This document shows, piece after piece, positions 9,001 to 16,227 of a stretch of DNA of 64,000 nucleotides. The position numbers and the translations under genes were made by a program. Where the stretch lies: positions 1-64,000 of the forward strand of contig QQVE01000018.1 in assembly GCA_003389325.1 (NCBI GenBank), written 5' to 3'. Source of the DNA: Planctomycetota bacterium (lineage in GTDB: Bacteria > Planctomycetota > Planctomycetia > Pirellulales > PALSA-1355). The notes below the pieces were generated by a model. It had not been told where the DNA came from. It made no database searches and saw only the letters and a program-made list of their open reading frames with translations. Position 1 is the first letter of the stretch; each line of letters opens with the position of its first letter.

Positions 9001-11069
9001 CCACCGTGGGCGTCGGGACGCTGTCAATGACCACCAGCGGCACGCCCAACTTCGGTGGCTCGATCGTTCCGTTGAGCGGCAACTACACCTTCACGTTGCA
9101 TACCACCGGCTTCGGCGGCTTCGTGTCGTTTGCCGGGTACCTGTTGGGCATTCCGGGCCGCACTGGTTCTCTGTACTTCAGCGGCGAGTTCGACTCGGGT
9201 TCCGTGTTCGAGTTGCATAGCGGCACTACGACCCTGGCCCTGGGCGGGTTCTTCATTACTTCGGCCAGCGTCGATCTCATCCGCAGTGGCGGCGTCACCG
9301 AGGTTCAACTCGGAGGGACCGGCTCGCTCTTGGGCACCAGCTTCAGCGTCGGTGGCGAGCTCTCAACCAGCGGCAGCGGCACGCTAACCATGTCGCTCAC
9401 TGGCTCGACGCCCAGCTTCGGCGGTTTTTCCGGGAATGGCTCGTTCGAGCTCGTGCTCAGCAGCGCCTCGAGCGGGTACGTCTCGTTCGACGGCTCGCTG
9501 ACCAGTCTTCCCGGCGGCATTCAGGGGAGCCTCGCGGCCGACGGCGAGATCTATTCCAGCGGCTCGTTCTCGCTGGACGCCAGCGCCACGAATCTGGCGA
9601 TCCTGCCCGGTGGGTTTCTCCCGCCGGCGCGGGCCGTGGTCAATGGGTCGCTATCGATCACGGGCAGCAGCTCTTCGACCTCGGGTACCATCTCCGCCAG
9701 CGGCGCGATGCGCATCGAGCGGATCGCCTGGAGCTGGAACGGGCGGATCTACGTGCCGACGTACACCACTGTCGTTCCGAACTTCACGCTCGGCGGCTTC
9801 ACGGCCACTTCCAGCGGCACGATCAACGCCACGTTGTCGGGCTTCAACCTCTCGGGCGGCCCGCTTTATCTGGGCGTTACCAGCGCCTCGTTCAACGTCA
9901 ACAGCTCGGGCCTGTTCCGGCTGTATCTCGACAATCCGTACATTCAAGTCAGCGGCGTGTTCTCCAGCGGCACCTGGACCCGGTATCCGGGCGACATCAG
10001 CATCGACTTGAACACGACGACCAACTTCGAGCGTCTGATTTGGGGCGGGGCGAGCAATCTCGACTTGGGCGGTTTCACGCTGGTGCGTACCGACGTGTTC
10101 GTGGCGCTGGACAATGGGGCTCTGGCCATCAAGCTGCGCGACGATGCGGGCTACCAGGCCCAGGTGCGCCTGCCGGCCAACCTGGGAACGTTCGACATCC
10201 TCGACGAGATCGTGGTTGGCACCAACGGCACGTTCAATGTCGGCATCGAAAACGTCCGCATCGGCCCTTCGGCAATCAACGTCACGGCCACGCAACTTCG
10301 ACTGCGGCGTCTGTCGAATTCCTATACGGCGCTACAGTTGTACGTGGCCAATCCCGAGCTCAACCTTCCGCTGAACAAGACCGTCGACTTGGGCTCTTCG
10401 ATCACGTTCAACTACAACGCCTCGTACTCGACGAATCTGTTCAACCAGTCGACGTCGCTGTTGGACTTCGGCTCCACCTTCGAGCCGCTGGCCGGCGAAG
10501 GATCGAACATGGACTTCTCGCTCGAGACGACCAGCTCCGGCTGGGAGTTCTCGTTGCTCGACGGCCGCGTGGTCGATCTGAAGCTGTTGCCCGACACGAC
10601 GCTGGCCCAACTGCAAAGCTTCTCGATCGATCATAACGGCAACTTCAGCGGCTCGGTGTACACCGACCTGAAGTTCACGATCGGCAACGTGAAGTACGAC
10701 TTTTTCACGTCGACCTTGAGCCTGTCGAAGGTGGGCAGCACCGTGCGGTTGACGATTCCCTCGTCGAGCCCGCTGACGTGCAACGTGGGATTCACCTCCA
10801 TGTCGCTCTCGGGCTACATGGCCTCCAACGGCACGTATTCCTTTAGCGGGTCGAGCAGCAGTACCTGGACCGTGTCGGTCGCCGGATACTCCTTTACGCG
10901 GATCACCGGGACCCTATCGATCAGTCTTTCCAGCAGCGGCTTCAGTTCGAGTTTCTCCGGCAGCCTGCAATTCTGGAACGGGGCGGCCTGGATCACCTTG
11001 GGCAGCGGTACGACCTCGATCAGCCAGTCGGGCTCCGGAGTGCTGAACGGCTTCAGCTTTGGCATTTGA
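3..11069 (+). CDS. Giant beta-rich tandem-repeat protein, 5' end outside window
   Basis: The reading frame is open from base 3, inside a repeat unit, so the true start and any signal peptide lie upstream. At least 3,688 residues are present. Residues are numbered here from the GTG at 18. Residues 1-822 are two near-identical 411-residue units, and a third unit begins at about 823 and diverges. Each unit carries a DDNGDGLIDG calcium-loop-like segment (about residues 202-212), and YDDDQDGIVDG recurs further on. Residues about 2620-3190 hold five copies of a roughly 120-residue repeat marked by LLGATF and TPNFGG. Composition is rich in Gly, Ser, Thr, Asp and Leu with almost no Cys, as in secreted or surface beta-solenoid or adhesin-like proteins. 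No enzyme domain, PEP-CTERM tail or autotransporter barrel is visible; the protein ends in FSFGI. Function is unknown; surface structure or adhesion is an inference. Confidence 0.85.
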   Translation, partial: TNTPAVKVDVQNIEVPLGATLGDLTLGGYIAVGGFDGFGLPIPMPAELGVPYAGEQVVGNLSVTSNSGIGQIGGSVTLGGSLASANDLSVLDLAGQATLTGDFDFSGVLASGQISAVLEWAIEVDNTTGQPAFSGAPTISNVQASDLLVTVPDLLTLDVGLIQYADPGTLQPGDPIAALQDATLTFTHLPGDLGTVAIGLGNVDGYDDNGDGLIDGFGLSSSISLGDVNLSVGEKTLMTLEALMLGINGVQVRPELDDGFRTGELAFSASGLQLLPGVFGAASEVGVFSSQEALSHPDVGSIDINTGAFNLSLDVPPAIGERLTISGWVPVQLTHVDAAFDPAGSTPDIDFALTGFVDATRLVSQLGSAVGSPSLAATVEAYDADGQTFAPTGPGNPLTLGVAYVDGEIRPTNTPAVKVDVQNIEVPLGATLGNLTLGGYIAVGGFDGFGLPIPMPAELGAPYAGEQVVGNLSVTSNSGIGQIGGSVTLGGSLASANDLSVLDLAGQATLTGDFDFSGVLASGQISAVLEWAIEVDNTTGQPAFSGAPTISNVQASDLLVTVPDLLTLDVGLIQYADPGTLQPGDPIAALQDATLTFTHLPGDLGTVAIGLGNVDGYDDNGDGLIDGFGLSSSISLGDVNLSVGEKTLMTLEALMLGINGVQVRPELDDGFRTGELAFSASGLQLLPGVFGAASEVGVFSSQEALSHPDVGSIDINTGAFNLSLDVPPAIGERLTISGWVPVQLTHVDAAFDPAGTTPDIDFALTGFVDATRLAGELGSAIGSPGLAVTVEAYDADGQTFTPTGPGNPLTLGVAYVDGEIRPTNTPAVKVDVQNIEVPLGATLGDLTLGGYIAVGGFDGFGLPMPMPAELGVPYAGEQVLGNLTVTSTSGIGQLDGTVTLGGSLASANGISVLDLTGAATLTGDLASVGLSGSGTVHGQFAWPITVDNTSGSPVISGVPELTGLQAESIVLEIEDVVRFDIADITYDPAPDPGDPVATATAATVTMLGILAAANLAGTADLALYDDDQDGIVDGVALSGLNVTFAPGQQWDYAPGGTALLRVSDLGATFSGLEYRPKLGGFETQGTISLALGTVGLYPDGGGAFSGSVNNATGSINPATGEVLFDIGQLLIGLGPDSLFQVDVTDATFQLDDSEQTDLLTVASAELRVVDQLDSLSAASFGITDFRFNVMAGQPKFGLGGIQLQAAPGVLGSLGLAGFLPLDVTDLGITFADDGANYTDFTDFTLSVDGYFNLGLIESLLPFDPVLSIGPTSAGDAANPHTFTDIEFGFDLVEGRIVPLNLSQIRVGFSEWAIGELVFAGEIELAGYTSGLLDPTVTGTFGIDMASANNRVQPSGGTGIDFYGAELALTGTIGRGDNSTSLVVDADVQTAFDLSLGDFLHMSDLGFAFGVDIDVPDNFLDDPLGLVSINPRLEEMTVGTLTASAGDFLSFGAVPGSGGGPGLTIDFDPGPGDPLALLNFNAQSPLIGLSGTVEGLAVLPGGVPDFDSIGQIDIELVPRGDGSASLLQEVFAEFLPLSISKIGLDFQSGFFQFAGSPGNESIVGIADPTALNLITSGRAGTPSWLPEDFLFEVGSDFSNLEIDLQELVDGNFPIVDLGGLGFELGVDLGAFKIGGAAAVGLVDADPDPVGEEIVYYLAIEGGLEVAGYGATGAIALTTAGPIGATLSVPLAIPLGQSGFVVSGAAGTIQFGTTVLPAPEDIQAPSDLGTIPNPFSIDLSSVPAIEQIVQGLWVDDPGGGYVRPLWTEPVTVALQGELTHVAVAAVLSGTATVAANLTLPVGGATIDDAGLALLGFGDIRALGIPLADAKVVFDLRDELSPSFGFYFQAPSNANPLGMLFPAQADFGVLLRTDGLAMATAIGLRSFFTELASGALAQGQSFFETVAGQVLDVLQQDPASSALADLLAPLLPVGTTFADLDATELIELLRDSLEFDDVLTALESGSGQTVEQLPQNLQDKLGAVIDLSTAVVQDVMLFGPQVIAAGLNDALSVGEQLVALGLRNPGQESDPVDPFGLLTSFSPENLAADRLIPLEFVSEFTSLFVNSLGSAVSEALTQTAAFVLSDSFDPRLLIEGSIQPTLLGVPVGEAPGGVQMTVSKRGVSFGFDASIARIISLLGAAPPLNLLMYSTQSISDETTIAYELPFDALDALEDLVDGGLPLGALNPFSPDWGLLAISQLNIAGITSSASMAQFGPGSALLENNVQIVDDFDDPVDPGKIPVTSQELLDRMQGLGGYLFTGGVAQAKLLADPFEVIAGILDAARQAGEELDDADGELAYLMQLFSTGPAFLEAVQDSLTQAEEFARVQAYLPVSAETLLPQALLDLLDGDPEAFNAAFQATYFDASGNIRDDAVQAVFDAIATELQTSATTIAANAYFEGLLNSKVLGIELANGRLFAGVLPDPDNPGATLDFGNAAVNLTGAIPWLGNLEVEAVLDVQPMPLPAPPVSGPDPLASLRAAFGDSVPLPRGRFELALDTAQPPGGGPSDFETVMGSLGLDPAMFQLPTIGQASAALRAYTPGYDLSSSVPIERVGGMEFQANLAIPDVVDNAEFLFRMSAPTNGPGGTYLPFTAKASVDEITLGGFTITGAVFDLVNDENGTSVHVAGTTQLLGATFTVDGELDSRLQGSLQLTLSAGAPNFGGLSGSGTFSLVLNGPTSGSVAFAGSLANIPGTSRSVSASGSIQSSGNFAINVATTNLTFGGISVDSATLQVQRISGTTDIVFRSGATSTLLGATFDISGQFGTNGVGSLSMATSGTPNFGGAIAPVGGSFTLHISPSNSFVRFSGTVSGVPGHSGSLTVNGDIQSHTDFSLSSTATSLTYGAFTLNSATAQIVRTSGTTEVDVQGSFSLLGATFTASGSMSTSGSGSLSMSTTGTPNFGGSIVTTGGSFTLYTSSDGGGYVYFFGNLSGIPGRSGSLYLYGNIQSASSFTLNSLTTSLTYGAFTLNSASIQLVRTSGTTNVQAAGSLSLLGATFSVSGSMSTVGVGTLSMTTSGTPNFGGSIVPLSGNYTFTLHTTGFGGFVSFAGYLLGIPGRTGSLYFSGEFDSGSVFELHSGTTTLALGGFFITSASVDLIRSGGVTEVQLGGTGSLLGTSFSVGGELSTSGSGTLTMSLTGSTPSFGGFSGNGSFELVLSSASSGYVSFDGSLTSLPGGIQGSLAADGEIYSSGSFSLDASATNLAILPGGFLPPARAVVNGSLSITGSSSSTSGTISASGAMRIERIAWSWNGRIYVPTYTTVVPNFTLGGFTATSSGTINATLSGFNLSGGPLYLGVTSASFNVNSSGLFRLYLDNPYIQVSGVFSSGTWTRYPGDISIDLNTTTNFERLIWGGASNLDLGGFTLVRTDVFVALDNGALAIKLRDDAGYQAQVRLPANLGTFDILDEIVVGTNGTFNVGIENVRIGPSAINVTATQLRLRRLSNSYTALQLYVANPELNLPLNKTVDLGSSITFNYNASYSTNLFNQSTSLLDFGSTFEPLAGEGSNMDFSLETTSSGWEFSLLDGRVVDLKLLPDTTLAQLQSFSIDHNGNFSGSVYTDLKFTIGNVKYDFFTSTLSLSKVGSTVRLTIPSSSPLTCNVGFTSMSLSGYMASNGTYSFSGSSSSTWTVSVAGYSFTRITGTLSISLSSSGFSSSFSGSLQFWNGAAWITLGSGTTSISQSGSGVLNGFSFGI
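18..2640 (+). repeat. 1233-bp coding tandem repeat, two full copies plus a partial third
   Basis: Units start at 18, 1251 and 2484, each at GTGAAGGTCGACGTG, exactly 1233 bp (411 codons) apart. Bases 227-946 and 1460-2179 read as identical, including synonymous positions, whereas the unit ends differ. The third unit follows the pattern for only about 150 bp and then diverges. Its first bases match unit 1 rather than unit 2 at synonymous sites, so the array is a mosaic. More copies may lie upstream of the window. Confidence 0.95.
7860..9600 (+). repeat. About 360-bp degenerate coding repeat, five copies
   Basis: LLGATF-type motifs begin near 7884, 8246, 8602, 8962 and 9325, about 120 codons apart. 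Each is followed by a Gly/Ser-rich stretch, a TPNFGG-type motif and a FxGxLxxIPG segment. These copies are diverged at the DNA level, so this expansion is older than the 1233-bp array at the other end of the gene. Confidence 0.9.
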
Positions 11070-11545
11070 GCCGAGATGCGCGGGCGAAGTGTCCGCTGGC
11101 AACTCTGCATGCCAGTTGGCCCCGAGTGACCGGGCCAGCGTGATCCGCGATGCTATCCAGACCGGATCGCGCAACCTGTCGGTGGGCAACAGGTTCGCCC
11201 CCCGGTCGGGCGTCGAGCGGCTGTGCGAATCGTAGGGATTGTGCCGCCGGGCCGCACGTTGTCCGGCAAATTGCCGGATCCGCGCGCCAGCAACGCTTTT
11301 CTGGGACGGCCAGGCACCTATATTTTTCAAGCATCCCAGCAATCGTCACGAGCGGCCCAAGCGGCGCCGATAGGCCCACCGGAGAGCGTGCCGTCTCAGC
11401 GGCGCAATTGTCCAGGTCGTATCTCCGAGGTGACGCTGAGACGGTCGCGGCGGGAACCCGTAGCGACTCGACGATCTGCCGGACAATGCATAAGTTGACA
11501 AGCGGGGAGGTTGCGCCGGGCACCCGGCATCCTGAGGAAGAGACC
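11070..11545. other. 476-bp intergenic region, no gene seen
   Basis: No convincing coding sequence lies here. Just after the giant gene, CTGGCA (11096-11101) and TGCCAG (11110-11115) could form a small hairpin. TCCGGCAA and TTGCCGGA (11262-11278) form an 8-bp inverted repeat around one base, a possible protein-binding site. TATATT at 11317-11322 is a weak -10 candidate for the next gene. GCCGGG/CCCGGC at 11515-11528 lies close to its start. None of these is strong alone. Confidence 0.5.
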
Positions 11546-13528
11546 ATGAGAACCATGCGAGCTTTGACGTTCACCACGGTATTCTGGCTGACGGCACTCT
11601 TGTGCCTAGGAACATTCCACGCTCGGCTGGCCAGCGCCGCCGATCCACCCGCAAAGTCGGAATCGCCCGACACAGCCGAGACGCCAGCAGCGAAAGAAGC
11701 GCCGGAAGATGTTCCGTCCTCGCAGCGCGTGGAGCGTTTGGAGGCGCAGCTTGCCGACGAGAAAGCCCGGCTCGTGGAACTCCAGGGAGAACTCGAGCAG
11801 CGACTGGACGAGTACAAGTCGGCCGAGAGCGACCTTGCCGACCTCAATGCCAAGATTGCCGAAACGAAGAAGCAGCTCGAAGGTGCCGACGACGATGCCG
11901 AGTTCAAACGCCTGAAAGAGGAACTGGCCGCCGATCAAGAACGCGCTGACCTGGCTGAAGAACAACTGCGCGTGATCGCGACCAAACGCGAGACGCTCAA
12001 TGCTGTTGCGCGGGGCCTGGAAGAAACCATCGAGAAGGACCTTCGGCAGCTCGCCGAGCTCAATGGCGAGGCACCGGCGGCAGATGCTCCGCCGGCAGAT
12101 GACGCCGAGAAAGCCGAGCCGGAAACGCCGACGCTCGAAATGCCGTCGCTGATTCCGGGGGTCAAGGCGCCGGAGCCCAGCGAACCCCGAGGGCCGCGGG
12201 AGCCGGTTAGCGAAAAGGCGGCCGAGTTCCAACGCAAGGCCGAGGAAAAAGCCTCGCGTGCTGAAATCGCTCGGGAGAACGTTGAAGAGATCGCCAGGCA
12301 GCGTCGACGGCTCGAAAACGACATCGAACTCGAGCAGCAGATGATCAAGGCCGCTAAGCAGGAACAAGAGCTGCTCAAGAAGAGTCTGGCTGCGCAACAG
12401 AAGGAGCTGGAAGCCAAGCAGCAGGACGACGCTTCTGCAGACGAAACCAACAAGCTGCAGCAGGAGATCGTCGAAGCCAAGTCGGAACTGCAACGACTCG
12501 ACGATGAAATCGAACGGCGCAGCAAGCAACTACAAGAGTTGCAGACCCAACTCGAGACCGAAAAAGCTCAGGAGCAGGTGGCCATCGACCTCGCCGCGCA
12601 ACGCGAGCGCGAGGCCCAGAAGGCTCTCTGGACGAAATGGAGAGTTTACGCGACCGAAACCATCAAGGTGCAAGGACCGCTGGTGCTGATCGTCATCGGC
12701 GCGCTCGTCGTCGCCTGGTTCCTGGCGCGTTGGTTTCTCACGCGGATGGAGCGACTGCTGGTCAGGCGGGCGCGCGGTAATCGCGAGGAACGGGAACTCT
12801 ACGCGCAGACACTGGTGGGCGTGATGCGCAATGCCACGATGATCGCCCTGATCGTGGGCGGGATCGCGGTCGTGGTGGGCATCTTTCAGGGGTCGCTCAA
12901 CCCGATGCTCGGCGGGGCGGCGCTCGTCGGCCTGGCCGTGGCCTTCGGCGCCCAGAACCTGATCCGTGATTTCTTCTCGGGGTTCATGATTTTGCTCGAG
13001 CGCCAGTACAAGCTGCACGACATCATCCGCATCGGCGACATGCAGGGAATCGTCGAGGGCGTGACGCTGCGGATGACCGTGCTGCGAAACTTCGACGGCC
13101 ACGTCTATTTCATTCCCAACGGCGAGATCACGTCGGTCGTGAACCTGACCCACGGCTGGGCTCGCGTGGTGCTCGACGTGGGCGTGGCCTACGGCGAGAA
13201 AGTCGACGACGTAATTCGCGTGCTGATGGAACTGGCTCACGAATTGAAGCAGGACGTCCGCTACGGGCCCTTCATCCTGGCCGATCCCGAGATGTTTGGC
13301 GTCGACGCGCTGGCCGACTCGTCGGTGATTATCAGGCTCGGCATCAAGGTCCGGCCCGATCAACAATGGTTCATCAAGCGCGAGATGTGGCGGCGGATCA
13401 AGAACCGCTTCGACGAGCTGGGCATCGAGATCCCCTTCCCCCAACGCACGCTGCACCATCGCCACGATCCGCCGCGGGTGTTTGCGCCCGAGAGCAACGG
13501 CCAGAACGCCGGAGATACGCTGCCGTAG
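11546..13528 (+). CDS. MscS-family mechanosensitive channel with periplasmic coiled coil
   Basis: Predicted small-conductance mechanosensitive channel, 660 aa, inner membrane. The ATG at 11546 is chosen because GAGGAAGAG precedes it and it opens a signal peptide (about residues 1-32, ending SAA). Residues about 58-365 are Glu/Lys/Gln-rich heptads, a long coiled coil expected in the periplasm. Membrane segments follow at about 372-397 and 428-448. The pore helix then starts near 455 with GLAVAFGAQNLIRDFFSGF, the typical Gly/Ala-rich MscS TM3. The beta domain (FIPNGEITSVVNLTHGW) and the cytoplasmic alpha/beta domain run to the end. The plan resembles MscK/MscM, which also have large periplasmic parts, but is much shorter. 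It stands alone; the next gene converges on it. Confidence 0.9.
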   Translation: MRTMRALTFTTVFWLTALLCLGTFHARLASAADPPAKSESPDTAETPAAKEAPEDVPSSQRVERLEAQLADEKARLVELQGELEQRLDEYKSAESDLADLNAKIAETKKQLEGADDDAEFKRLKEELAADQERADLAEEQLRVIATKRETLNAVARGLEETIEKDLRQLAELNGEAPAADAPPADDAEKAEPETPTLEMPSLIPGVKAPEPSEPRGPREPVSEKAAEFQRKAEEKASRAEIARENVEEIARQRRRLENDIELEQQMIKAAKQEQELLKKSLAAQQKELEAKQQDDASADETNKLQQEIVEAKSELQRLDDEIERRSKQLQELQTQLETEKAQEQVAIDLAAQREREAQKALWTKWRVYATETIKVQGPLVLIVIGALVVAWFLARWFLTRMERLLVRRARGNREERELYAQTLVGVMRNATMIALIVGGIAVVVGIFQGSLNPMLGGAALVGLAVAFGAQNLIRDFFSGFMILLERQYKLHDIIRIGDMQGIVEGVTLRMTVLRNFDGHVYFIPNGEITSVVNLTHGWARVVLDVGVAYGEKVDDVIRVLMELAHELKQDVRYGPFILADPEMFGVDALADSSVIIRLGIKVRPDQQWFIKREMWRRIKNRFDELGIEIPFPQRTLHHRHDPPRVFAPESNGQNAGDTLP

Positions 13529-13622
13529 CGAAGCGGCGAGACGCGTATTTCGTCCAGTCGCGCGGTCATCCCGATGCGGGCTTGCACAGCAACTCGGCCT
13601 GCGCGGGTGTCATGCCTCTTGC

Positions 13623-15167
13623 TTAGCCGTTTCCTCCCAGGCTCTCGCGGAGGTGCTCGGCCTGCTGGCCAATGGCGTCGCGCTCTTGCTTGCTCTTGCG
13701 GTCCAGGTTTTTCACCTGCAGCGCCATGCGACGGTTGCCCGCGAGAGAGCGCTTGTGCCGCATCAGGAATTCCCAATAGAGCGTGGTGAAGGGGCAGGCG
13801 TCGTCGCCGGTGGCTTCGGCCGGGTCGAAGCGGCAATCGCGGCAATAGTTGCTCATCCGCTGGATGTACTTGCCGGTGGCCGCGTACGGTTTCGAAGCCA
13901 TCACTCCGCCGTCGGCAAACTGCGACATGCCGAGCGTATTGGGCAGCTCGACCCATTCCACGGCGTCGACGTACACGGCCAAATACCACTCGTGGACTGC
14001 CTGAGGGTTCACGCCCAACAGCAATGCGAACAGCCCCGTGACCATCAGCCGCTGGATGTGGTGAGCGTAACCGTATTCGAGCGTCTGGCCGATGGCCTGC
14101 CGCAGACAGTTCATGTCTGTCTCGCCGGTCCAATAGAAGTCGGGCAGCGGATGCTCGGCGCCCAGCGCGTTGCGGTCCAGATACTCGGGCATGTACAGCC
14201 AGTAGATGCCGCGTACGTACTCGCGCCACCCGAGAATCTGGCGAATAAACCCTTCGGCGGCGTTCAGCGGCACGCGGCCCGCCCGGTACGCCTCTTCGGC
14301 GGCGCCGACGACGTCGCGCGGGTCGAGCAGCTTGAGATTCATCGCGGCCGACAACCGCGAATGATACAGGTAGGGCTCACCGGTCCACATTGCATCTTGA
14401 TACGTGCCGAACTCGGGCAGGCGATGTTCGATGAAGTCGTCGAGTGCCTGCTGCGCTTGGCGCGCCGTCAGCGGCCAATCGAAATGCTCCAGTGAGCCCG
14501 GGTGGTCGGCGAACTTGCGCTCGACCAACTCGATCACTTCTTGAGTAGTGGCATCGAGCCGGAAGCGGCGCGGCGCGGGGAGTTCGCCCGGACCCGACTT
14601 GCCGAACGAGCCGCGGTTTTCGGCGTCGTAGTTCCACTTGCCGCCTTCAGGCTTTTTGCCGTCCATCAGCACGCCGGTGGTGCGGCGCATTTCGCGGTAG
14701 AAGTATTCCAGCCGAAGCTGCTTGCGGCCGGAAGCGTGCTCGGCGAACATCTCGCGCGAGGCAAAGAAGTGGCGATCGGGCCGCACCTCCAACTCGATAT
14801 CCAGCTCCGAGGCTGCTTGCTCCAGCAGCGAAGCCACGCGCCATTCGCCCGGCTCGACCACGATCAGCCGCTGGGGCCGATGCTTCCGAACCGCGGCGGC
14901 CAGTTCGCCGGCGAGGTCTCGCTGATTGCCGCGATCGTCGAGTTGCCGGTAGTGGACCGTGAACTTGCGCTTCCGCAGGTTATCGCGAAAATGCCGCATG
15001 GCCGCCAGGAAGATCGCGATCCGCGCCTTGTGCGACCAGACGTGCTCGGCCTCGCCGGCCACTTCGGTCATCCAGACTGCGTCCTGCTGGCGGTCGAACT
15101 CGTCGAAGGCCGCCGAGTTGGCGTCGAGTTGATCGCCCAGCACGATGACGAGATGGCGTAGCGACAC
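13623..15167 (-). CDS. Cryptochrome/photolyase-related protein (FeS-BCP, prokaryotic (6-4) photolyase type)
   Basis: 514 aa from a GTG at 15167, chosen because SLRHLVIVLGDQLD is the usual N-terminus of the family (deoxyribodipyrimidine photolyase-related, PF04244). The N-terminal Rossmann-like domain covers about residues 1-130. The C-terminal FAD-binding domain includes WREYVRGIYW and ADGGVMASKPYAATG. Four cysteines match the positions known to bind a [4Fe-4S] cluster in PhrB: one in DMNCLRQ, two in NYCRDCRF (about 441 and 444) and one in DDACPF. Members repair (6-4) photoproducts using FAD and a ribolumazine antenna; activity here is inferred. The gene diverges from the ureidoglycolate-lyase-like gene and converges on the MscS gene. 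Confidence 0.88.
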   Translation of the reverse strand: MSLRHLVIVLGDQLDANSAAFDEFDRQQDAVWMTEVAGEAEHVWSHKARIAIFLAAMRHFRDNLRKRKFTVHYRQLDDRGNQRDLAGELAAAVRKHRPQRLIVVEPGEWRVASLLEQAASELDIELEVRPDRHFFASREMFAEHASGRKQLRLEYFYREMRRTTGVLMDGKKPEGGKWNYDAENRGSFGKSGPGELPAPRRFRLDATTQEVIELVERKFADHPGSLEHFDWPLTARQAQQALDDFIEHRLPEFGTYQDAMWTGEPYLYHSRLSAAMNLKLLDPRDVVGAAEEAYRAGRVPLNAAEGFIRQILGWREYVRGIYWLYMPEYLDRNALGAEHPLPDFYWTGETDMNCLRQAIGQTLEYGYAHHIQRLMVTGLFALLLGVNPQAVHEWYLAVYVDAVEWVELPNTLGMSQFADGGVMASKPYAATGKYIQRMSNYCRDCRFDPAEATGDDACPFTTLYWEFLMRHKRSLAGNRRMALQVKNLDRKSKQERDAIGQQAEHLRESLGGNG

Positions 15168-15321
15168 GGCGATGGTGCATTGAAGGCGAAATGGACCGAC
15201 GGTAGCGACCCTAGTAGCAGACAAGACCGCGGCCGCTCAAGCAAGGTCTTTGACTTTGACACTCCACCCAGCAGCCGGTAGTTTTGAGCGATCCACCAGC
15301 CACACCCAGGGGATGCCACTC

Positions 15322-15963
15322 ATGTCCACAATGACCGACTATCTGAACCCCAATCTGCCCTCGGGTTTGCGCCGCGTGTCGATGCCCGTGGTCGACGCCT
15401 CGCCCGAGTGGCTGGAGGGATACGGCAAACTGGTCGAGGATCCCGAGCGGATGGAGATCGAAATCGTGCGGTGGCCGGCCGGGGGCTGGCGCCCGGTCGA
15501 TCCCGACAGCGGCGACGAGGGCGGCACGACCGAAGGTACGTTTATCAGTTATTGGGACGGCGACATCCTGTACGGACGCAACGAAGCCGTCGACGGACAC
15601 TACATTCTGGCCTATGCCGCCGAGCCGGCTGAAGCGGCCACCGGCCACGATCGCGATCCCGAGCGGATGCTGCTGTGGCACGCCAACTACCATCCCGACG
15701 GTGGCCAGATGTTTTTTCCGCTCGAACAGAAGACCTACTACGTGCCGCTGGCCCGGCCCGGCGACGACGTGAAGCCCGAGGACTTCGTCTGCTTCCGCTT
15801 CGCCGGCACGCAGGGACTCTATCTGCATCCCAACGTGTGGCACGAAGGCGTGTTCACCAGCGCGGGCACGCAGCGTTTTCTCGATCGCCAGGGCGCGGTG
15901 CACGCCCGGGTATCGGTCGACTTCGCCCGCGAGTTCGGGTGCTTGCTGGAAGCGAAGCTCTGA
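15322..15963 (+). CDS. Ureidoglycolate lyase-like cupin protein
   Basis: 213 aa. The start at 15322 is favoured over in-frame ATGs at 15313 and 15331 because AGGGG lies nine bases before it. GLYLHPNVWHEGVF strongly resembles the GVNYHRNVWHHPLFA region of E. coli AllA, and EGYGKLVEDPE resembles the AllA N-terminus, so I assign it to the ureidoglycolate lyase fold (PF04115). AllA converts ureidoglycolate to glyoxylate and urea in allantoin catabolism. No other purine-catabolism gene is nearby and the protein is longer than AllA (about 160 aa), so the substrate may differ. Fold assignment is fairly secure; the reaction is not. Confidence 0.6.
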   Translation: MSTMTDYLNPNLPSGLRRVSMPVVDASPEWLEGYGKLVEDPERMEIEIVRWPAGGWRPVDPDSGDEGGTTEGTFISYWDGDILYGRNEAVDGHYILAYAAEPAEAATGHDRDPERMLLWHANYHPDGGQMFFPLEQKTYYVPLARPGDDVKPEDFVCFRFAGTQGLYLHPNVWHEGVFTSAGTQRFLDRQGAVHARVSVDFAREFGCLLEAKL

Positions 15964-15993
15964 GCTGCCGGCGGGCTAAAGCAAGGCTGCCGA

Positions 15994-16191
15994 ATGAGCG
16001 GTACCGAACCACCGTCTGACGAGCTTGGGCGAGGCACACGCATCCGCATCATTTCGGGAACATTCGAGACGTTCGAGGCAATTGTGAGTGCGGTCGACGA
16101 AACGACCGGCAAGGTATCGGCCGAGATTTGGATTTTCGGCAAGGCCACGCCCGTCGAGCTCGAGCGTGGGCAGTTCGTGCGGATCTCCTGA
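15994..16191 (+). CDS. Stand-alone NusG-type KOW domain protein
   Basis: 65 aa. GTRIRIISGTFETFEAIV followed by IFGKATPVELERGQFVRI is the classic KOW pattern of the NusG C-terminal domain, where the consensus is VRIxxGPFxxFxGxV...FGRxTPVELxxxQV. There is no NGN domain, so it cannot bind RNA polymerase as full NusG does. It could contact S10, Rho or RNA through the KOW barrel. It starts 30 bp after the ureidoglycolate-lyase-like gene and may be co-transcribed. No ribosomal or transcription genes are adjacent. The domain call is strong; the role is unknown. Confidence 0.8.
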   Translation: MSGTEPPSDELGRGTRIRIISGTFETFEAIVSAVDETTGKVSAEIWIFGKATPVELERGQFVRIS

Positions 16192-16227
16192 CAACGCAGC
16201 GAGTAGCCAACGCCAGCGCGCCTGCTT

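Noticed and set aside
18-9600. CRISPR or mobile-element array suggested by strong repetition
   Set aside because: Units are multiples of three, lie in one open frame and encode protein repeats; no spacers or direct-repeat/leader structure.
11495-11500. Perfect TTGACA -35 box before the MscS gene
   Set aside because: No -10-like hexamer at 16-19 bases; the region there is GGGCAC.
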